From Gloeopeniophorella convolvens (taxonomy: Eukaryota > Basidiomycota > Agaricomycetes > Russulales), in NCBI GenBank assembly GCA_022496205.1, contig WTXD01000020.1, forward strand, positions 1 to 64,000: a DNA stretch of 64,000 nucleotides. The letters are read 5' to 3'. Position 1 is the first letter of the stretch; every line of letters begins with the position of its first letter. A program made the translations under genes and the position numbers. Under the pieces are notes generated by a model. That model made no database searches, was not told where the DNA came from, and was given only the letters and a program-made list of their open reading frames with translations. Of the stretch, positions 57,797 to 64,000 are shown piece by piece.

Positions 57797-58054
57797 CGAC
57801 GACGACGACGATGGACCTCGACGCCTGGGACAAGCTCTGGCCCAGAAGACAACTCTACGGTAGAGTTATCTTCACTGCAGCTGTAGTGCGAAGAAAATAA
57901 CACCTCCTTCCCGGGGACTCTGCCGCGCTGCGCAAATTGGAACAGTGGCAGACGGCGGGCGCGCAACGTAACTGCCGCCGCCATGCTCACGTCGATATTG
58001 ACTCTTTCACTGCACCAGCGACGCCCGCCCGCCTCTCTTTCACTGCTCCAAAAG

Positions 58055-58285
58055 ATGCCCACTCCAGCCCATGCCCGCTCCCTCCGTTGCGCCCTCTTCA
58101 CTGTACTCGTCCCCGCAGTCTGCGTCGACCCGTGCGCCTGCTACCACCCCCTCCTCCTTCTGCCCGGCTGTGACACCCCTTTCCACCCAGCTCCGGTACC
58201 CGTCACTGCAGCAGCCCCTCGGGGCGGCGTCCGCCCCGCCATCAGCATCGTCTTTGGTTTGCGTTCCCCTCCCTCCCTCAACCTG
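58055..58285 (+). pseudogene. TM7: exons 1-2 of small membrane-protein gene
   Basis: ATG at 58055, a signal-peptide-like exon 1, an intron with TGTGACAC and CACCCAG, exon 2 to the ATCGTCTTTG end, then an abrupt join to NLR sequence near 58286. Confidence 0.6.
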
Positions 58286-58289
58286 GTCC

Positions 58290-58616
58290 TATTCGACGAC
58301 GCGATGACGAAGATCATGGTGAACATTTTTGTCGAGTTGATTCGTGCATTCGCGCTCCTCGTTGAAAAGATGAACCCCAGTGATGGTTTCATTCGTGAGT
58401 TTATCATACACTCGACACACCTGACCCAGCTCAATCCAAGCTCAGCCGTGGCAAGATATCGTTTCAAGGGGTTTCTTGCTACGTTACCTGGAGATAAGGA
58501 GGTCGAAGACATGCTCAAACGGCTAGATGAGCTCACCAACGACGAGCACTTGATGACCATAGTGCAAGCATGGCGCGGCATCACAAATGTCGAGCAGGAT
58601 CAGCGGAAAGAAGGGC
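58290..58616 (+). pseudogene. N4: orphan exon 3 of an NLR
   Basis: Matches exon 3 of N1-N3 (FDDAMTKIMVNIFVELIRAFALL ... KEVEDMLKRLDELTNDEHLM) up to its GTACGT donor at 58617. No other NLR exon is next to it. The reading frame happens to be open from TM7 (57983-58663), but that is a junction artefact of the duplication. Confidence 0.8.
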
Positions 58617-58744
58617 GTACGTCCTGGTGGATGACAGCTGCCAAACACCGTCACATTGCGTGACTGCCCGACGAAATCTATACGATAGCGGAACTCCCTG
58701 CCACGCCACCCCGAATCCTACCAGTCTAGGGCGGAGAGGCTGAG

Positions 58745-58773
58745 GGCCGCACGGCAACGGCCGGACACTTAAC
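58745..58773 (+). promoter_or_regulatory. Conserved intergenic motif, copy 8
   Basis: CGCACGGCAACGGCCGGACA upstream of TM8. Confidence 0.4.
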
Positions 58774-58965
58774 GTCAACAACGACGGCGACCATCATGCA
58801 CATGGACCTCGACGCCTAGGACAAGCTCTGGCCCAGAGGACAACTTTACCATAAGGCTATCCTCGCTGCAGCTATGGTGCGAAGGAAATAACACCTTCCC
58901 CCTGGGGACTCTGCCGCGCTGCGCAGATGGGACAGCGGCAGGCGGCGGGTTCCCTGCTCCAAAAG

Positions 58966-59344
58966 ATGCCCACTCCGGCCCATGTCCCCTCCCTCCGATG
59001 CGCCCTCTTCGCCGCACCCGTCTCCGCAGTCCGCGCCAGCCCGTGCATTTGCTTCCACCCCCTCCTTCCGCCCGACTCTGACACACCTTTCCACCCAGCT
59101 CCGGCACCCCTCACTGCAGCGGCCTCTCGGGCAGCGTCCACTCCGCCATCGGCATCATCTTTAGTCTGCGTCCCCCCCCCCCCTTCCTCCACCTGCGTGC
59201 TTCGCTCCCTGCGCCCTTCTGTCGCGGGTCATCCTCGTCAGCCACCCACCCGCATCGTAGAGCCAGACCGCGTACAGCGGCGGCTCGGGCCCGCGCTACC
59301 CACCCAAGGCCGCCAGCCACGCAAATAGTACTAGGGAGCTCTGA
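58966..59344 (+). pseudogene. Small membrane-protein gene TM8, decayed
   Basis: Exon 1 from ATG 58966, intron with CTGACACAC and CACCCAG, and exon 2 (GLSGSVHSAIGIIF-like) are intact. The start of exon 3 is replaced by a C-rich run and has lost the transmembrane helix. The tail (SQTAYSGGSGPRYPPK) and stop (59342-59344) remain. Confidence 0.6.
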
Positions 59345-60246
59345 GTGCGACGTGTCTGGTGACTCACGAGAGTGTGCGCTGTTTTTTTCTCTCTTTTTCA
59401 ATCAATTTACGTGGGTCTCGGTGTACAGAACACCATGTAGCACGAAGAGCGTGTACATATCCGCGTACTGTATGCATGTACGATGATGCTGGACACCACC
59501 TGGTGCGGGACCTACTCCGGCCATCCTCCGCACGCCCACGCACCCCGCCGTCGCACACGACATGTACCCATAAGCAACGCATTGATAAGCAGGCATCCGG
59601 CCGTCGAACAACTGCACGGCGCAGTTGATGTGGTGGGCGCGAGGCGTCTGATCTCATCTGCACGTCAGATCGAACTGTGAACGCATCGTACGCATGCATT
59701 CAATACACCGCGTCAAGCAGATCGCCTGTTCAGCACCCCGGCCTGCGCACATCGCACGATATTTCATCCTTTTTTTTTTCCAGCACGATATTTCATCCCA
59801 TTCTCGCATTTCAGTCTTTCTTCCCGTCCACTTATTCTTCTCTCCATCTCGCTCTCCCAGTCCCGCACTGTGGGCCATGTTTTCGGGCTGGTGTCGCTCA
59901 TCGCTATCGCCGCATGGTCGTTGGTGAGTGAATGAGTAAACAGGTGATTACCTGCGCGTTCTCGATATCCGAATTGTTGGGTAGCGCGTATATGTGATGT
60001 GCGTCGCCAACGACACAGGGAGCATGTGTCGAGTGACGCTGTGGCCGTTTTTGATGTCGCTTTCATTTGTCGGTGCTAGCGCCGCGGAATTGCTCAGTCG
60101 ATATTCGATATATCACCGTGTGGCAACTTGCGCGCCGACTTAACACCACGAATAGCCAAGTTCAGCGCTGGTCTTCCGCATTCCCCTCTGCCCACAAGGA
60201 CCTCTTTCTTCCCCTCTGCAAAACAACCGGAAGTTCCTTCATCCCC
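59345..60246 (+). repeat. TM downstream module (copy 4) and NLR upstream repeat
   Basis: 59345-59600 is the TM downstream module. 59635-60246 closely matches 40215-40814 upstream of N2. No gene is seen. Confidence 0.65.
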
Positions 60247-63200
60247 ATGCCTGCTATCGAGCCTTCGAGTGCGGCGGAGCACTACCATTCGCTTTTCCTC
60301 GAGGCTTTGGAAAACTACAAGAAAAAGACAGGACGGGATCCCGTTGCCCATACCCTCGTCGCCCAGCTTAATACATCCCCGGGAGAGGTTACTCGTTTAC
60401 TTCAGGAGGAAGCGGAACGTTTGGATGCGGCCCATAAGAGCCGCTGGAGGACATGCATGTGCGAGAAGATCGCGCCGATCGTCAACATCATCCGTCCACT
60501 CTGCGACACGGCTGGAAAGGCTACGGGTCTCGTGCGTTCTAGATGTCCACAGTCTGTAGCTATGCACTGATGCGTCGAGGTCAGGCGTTCAAACCAGGAG
60601 AAGCGATCTTTGGCAGTATCGGGATCCTCCTTACAGTGCGTGTCTCCATCACCACCCCTCCTTTCGTGTCCTGCTGCTGAATATGTCATAGATCCCAGGG
60701 AATTACATGAAGAACCACGAGACGTTTATGGGACTACTCGAACAAATGGTGCACTTCCTGAGACGCCTCGGGACGTTGATCGTTCCCGAAGATGTCTTAT
60801 TCGATGATGGGATGATGAAGATCATAGTGGATATCCTGGTCGAGTTGATTCGCGTATTCGCGCTTCTCACCGACAGGATGAGCCTCAGTGACGCTTTCAT
60901 TCGTGAGTTTATCGCACTCTTGAGACACCTGATGCGGCTCAACGCAAGCTCAGCCATGGCAAAATGTCGCTTCAGAAGGATTCTCGCTACGGTTTCTGGA
61001 GACAGGGAGGTTGAGAGCATGCTCAAGCGACTGGATGAGCTCACCAAGGTGGAGCACCTGATGGCTATGGCGGAGGCACGGCGCGACATCGCAATCGTCA
61101 GGCGGGAAAAACAGAGACAAGAGCGTACGCCTCCGTGATTTTCATGCGCCTGATTGAAGTATCTGAGTAATCCTTCCAGGTATGCAGCAGGCGGAGCGGT
61201 ACCGGAGCTGGTTATCTGTGCCAAACTCATCGACGAACCAAAGAATTGCATCCGAGGCACGCCACTCTGACACCTCGATGTGGCTTGTTCGTGGAGAAGT
61301 TTACGAGGCATGGAAGTCCAGCGGGGCGCTACTGTGGGTTACTGGCAAATGTATGTCGTTCAATGTCTCCTTCTCGAGGAGAGCTGACCTTTTGTCGTAG
61401 CGGGAGCAGGCAAGACTGTCATTTGGTTCGCATCTTATCTAACGCGCTGTCATGAGCTACTGACTTCTTGGGGATTAGCTCCACAGTCATCAAAGATCTA
61501 CAAGACTCACTGCGTTCCAGCGGGTATTCGGGAGCCGTGGCGTACTTCTATTGCGACTTCAGGGACACCCAGAAGCAATCCGACCGTGGCCTTCTCGGCT
61601 CCTTGCTCATGGACCTTTCCACTCAGTCGGACGAGTCCGATCAGCTACTGCGCGACCTCTTTTCGAAGTGTGGAGGTGGTTCCCGGGAGCCCGACGCCAA
61701 TGATCTCATACGGTGCCTGAAGGAGATGCTCGCCCGGTCGGATGGCATCAAGTACATCGTCGTCGATGCTCTAGACGAGATGCCGAACCATGGCGTCTAT
61801 TCGTCACGTGCGAGGTCCCTGGAGCTCGTGAGCAAACTCATGGGCTTGGAGCTCTCGGACCTGCGAATCTGCATCACTAGCCGTCCTGAACATGACATCG
61901 GCCGAGTTCTCCAACCGTTGGGGTGCCGTCAAGTGGCCATTGATCAGGAAAAGGGACACCGGACGATATCGCTCGATTGATCCGGTCAGTCGTCGAGTCG
62001 AACCCGAAGACGCAGGCATGGGGGAAGGCAATCAAGGAGGAGGTAATTGGAGCATTATCGGAGAAGGCAGATGGCATGTCAGTCGTGCTTCTGGGTCGAA
62101 GTGCGAAGGATCGACTCATGCTGTATGTAGGTTCCGATACGTTTCCTGCCAACTTGACACGCTCTGTGAATGCCCGATGTCGAAGATCCGACCCACCCTT
62201 AAATCACTGCCCATCACTCTTCACGCAACATACGAAGCCACGCTAGAATGGATCAGCGAGGAGAAGTGGGATCACGCCCATCGGCTTTTTCAATTTCTGT
62301 CGTTTTCAGCGCGTCCACTCCGCGTGGAGGAGCTTGCAGAGGTTCTTGCCGTCAGTCTGGACGAAGAGATCCCCACATACCACGACGATTGGCGATCTGA
62401 AGATCCCAAGAGTGTTGTCCTATCCACTTGTCCTGGAAGTTTTATACAGGTCATCAGCGAGTATGACGAATGGTCCGACGAGACCCAGCGGGTCGTGCAA
62501 TTCACTCATTTCTCGGTCAAGGAATTCTTGACCTCCAATCAGCTTTCCCACTCGAAGGCAACTGTCTCCCGCTTTCGTGTCCTTCCGGGGCCGTCCAATG
62601 TCGTTCTTGCGAAGACATGCCTCGGTATTCTCTTCCGACCTGATAACGTACCAGCCATCGAGCAGAGCACTCCAACCGACTCGGAGCGCCATCAGCTACA
62701 ATATGCCGCGGATTTTTGGGACGAACACGCACGATTTGAGGACGTGTCTATGTCACTATTGAAGCCCATGAAGCATCTCTTTGACCCAACCAAGCCCCAT
62801 TTCGCATCTTGGGCTCGCATCCGCGAACCTAGGCAGCGTCAGCCAGGAACCCTTTTGTACTTTGCCGCATTATGTGGTCTACTTCCCATCGTGGAACATA
62901 TTCTTGCATCTGGTTCCCCCGATATCAACGCAAGGGGAGGGCAACGCAATACTGCGTTACACGCAGCACTGAAAGAGTGTTCCCCGACCGTTATCAGGCT
63001 ACTCCTCGACCGCGGTGCCGACGTCAATGCGCGGAGCAGCTACTATTATGGGAGTGCTCTCCAGGCAGCGGCGTCAAAAGGCAAGCTGGATATTGTCCAG
63101 CTGCTACTCGACCGCGGTGCCGACGTCAATGCGCAGGACGGCCATTATGGGAATGTGTTACAAGCAGCGGCATGCAATCGGGAAGACAAGATCGACATTG

Positions 63201-63508
63201 TGCAGTTTTTCCTTGACCGCGGCCTCGACATCAACGCTCAAGGCGGCATGCACGGGACAGCTCTAATAGGGGCATCGTACAATGGAAATCTAGACATTGT
63301 ACGACTTCTCCTCGCGCGCGGCGCAGACGCAAGTATCAAGAGCGAGGAGCACGGAACCGCTCTGGAAGCGGTGCCAACCAGCGACTCATACTGGATCCCG
63401 GGAAGGGACAAATGGAAGCCCGCCGCCATTGTGGAGTTGCTCTCCAACGTCACCCCGCAGGACGCAAGTGTGGTACCGCCCACCGGAGGCGCAGGATCAA
63501 GCATTTGA
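60247..63508 (+). CDS. NACHT-ankyrin NLR N3 (one frameshift)
   Basis: Exons 60247-60531, 60585-60635, 60692-61124, 61180-61350, 61402-61426, 61479-62077, 62131-63508. Lengths equal N1 and N2 except that exon 6 is 599 nt instead of 600. One G is missing near 61955, where N1 has CACCGGGACG, so the NACHT frame ends at 61980. Domains: N-terminal helical region (SAAEHYHSLFLEALENYKKKT), NACHT (Walker A GKSGAGKT, Walker B VVDALDE, ITSRPE), about 6 ankyrin repeats, and the C-terminal block shared with N1. If the missing base is an error, this is an intact 980-aa receptor; if not, it is a pseudogene. Confidence 0.82.
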
Positions 63509-64000
63509 TGATTCCCAGGTCATGTGAGATTATCGTTTGTAGCGTCCTGAGTCAGTGTGCTGACTATCACAGTAGTATGACGATGATTCTTTTGAGGATT
63601 CTGATTCTGAGGACTTCTAGCGCTGAGTACGCATGGAGGATCGTTGTATATCATGAAGTTTTCTGTTCGCGCCGGCAGCCTGATGATTGCATACACATAT
63701 ATGTAACTGGTAGTATGACTTGTAGCTACGTTTCGGTCTCTGACTCGGGGGGTTTTGTGAATGGTCACCTAGTATCGAGAATAATCATACCCAAGCTTGT
63801 CTGTTGTCATTCTTGCGCGCTCCCGATTAACTTCGAGAGGTATACGGAGGGTGATATGTTCAGAGGATGTCATAGGAAAGGTCACGATACCATAGCGTAA
63901 GATTGTGACGACAACATGCCGCGCTGTTGATGGCGAACCCAGCACCGGCCGCGCGACCTTGGCACTACGCCAACCTTCATGGCGTGCGTCATCGGGCGCC
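63509..64000. other. N3 3' flank, no gene seen
   Basis: Up to about 63720 it matches the DNA after N2. The remainder holds no supported feature. Confidence 0.5.

Noticed and set aside
55791..57833. 680-aa F-box protein starting at 57833
   Set aside because: The extra N-terminus reads through the conserved spacer motif and the GTGAGTC intron; the two-exon model is supported by F2 and F3.
1..64000. CRISPR arrays, bacterial operons or rRNA genes
   Set aside because: None seen; introns and gene families show this is fungal nuclear DNA.

Overview
The window is nuclear DNA of a filamentous basidiomycete, most likely an agaricomycete. The evidence is short GT-AG introns of about 50-60 bp, a Msb1/Mug8-family protein gene, NACHT-ankyrin STAND proteins of the fungal type, an APC-family permease split by many small introns, a Ty3-type LTR retrotransposon and an APE-type LINE. 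It looks like a repeat-rich, recently amplified accessory region.

Layout. 1-2.5 kb: the 3' end of an unrecognised gene and a MITE. 2.5-8.5 kb: a divergent pair, NLR-like gene N1 (minus) and F-box gene F1 (plus). 9.4-15.65 kb: a Ty3-type element with identical 156-bp LTRs. 16-21.4 kb: two decayed copies of a small membrane-protein gene (TM1, TM2) around an amino-acid permease gene. 21.9-25 kb: F-box F2 and the intact small membrane-protein gene TM3. 25.4-29.25 kb: the Msb1/Mug8 gene. 29.8-40.1 kb: F-box genes F3, F4 and F5 (all minus) alternating with TM4, TM5 and a Mug8 3' fragment. 40.8-53.35 kb: NLR-like gene N2, cut by an 8-kb LINE that itself carries a solo LTR. 53.9-63.5 kb: Mug8 and TM fragments, F-box F6, an orphan NLR exon and NLR-like gene N3.

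Four gene types recur: NACHT-ankyrin NLR (3 copies plus 1 fragment), F-box with a 32-nt first exon (6), a 117-aa single-pass membrane protein (8 copies, one clearly intact) and Msb1/Mug8 (1 plus 2 fragments). Their orientation flips at about 25-29 kb. Left of it NLR and TM genes are on minus and F-box genes on plus; right of it the signs are reversed, so the locus is roughly mirror-symmetric around Mug8. In two mirrored places an F-box and an NLR gene are transcribed divergently from a common intergenic region. NLRs are fungal cell-death and non-self-recognition proteins, F-box proteins are ubiquitin-ligase adaptors, and the TM protein is a predicted surface protein. A recognition locus is therefore a reasonable hypothesis, but nothing in the sequence proves joint function.

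One caution: all twelve frameshifts I located inside long reading frames (Mug8 five, LINE four, gag two, N3 one) have the phase of a one-base deletion. Systematic base-level assembly error is a serious alternative to pseudogene decay, especially for Mug8 and for gag, which lies between identical LTRs.
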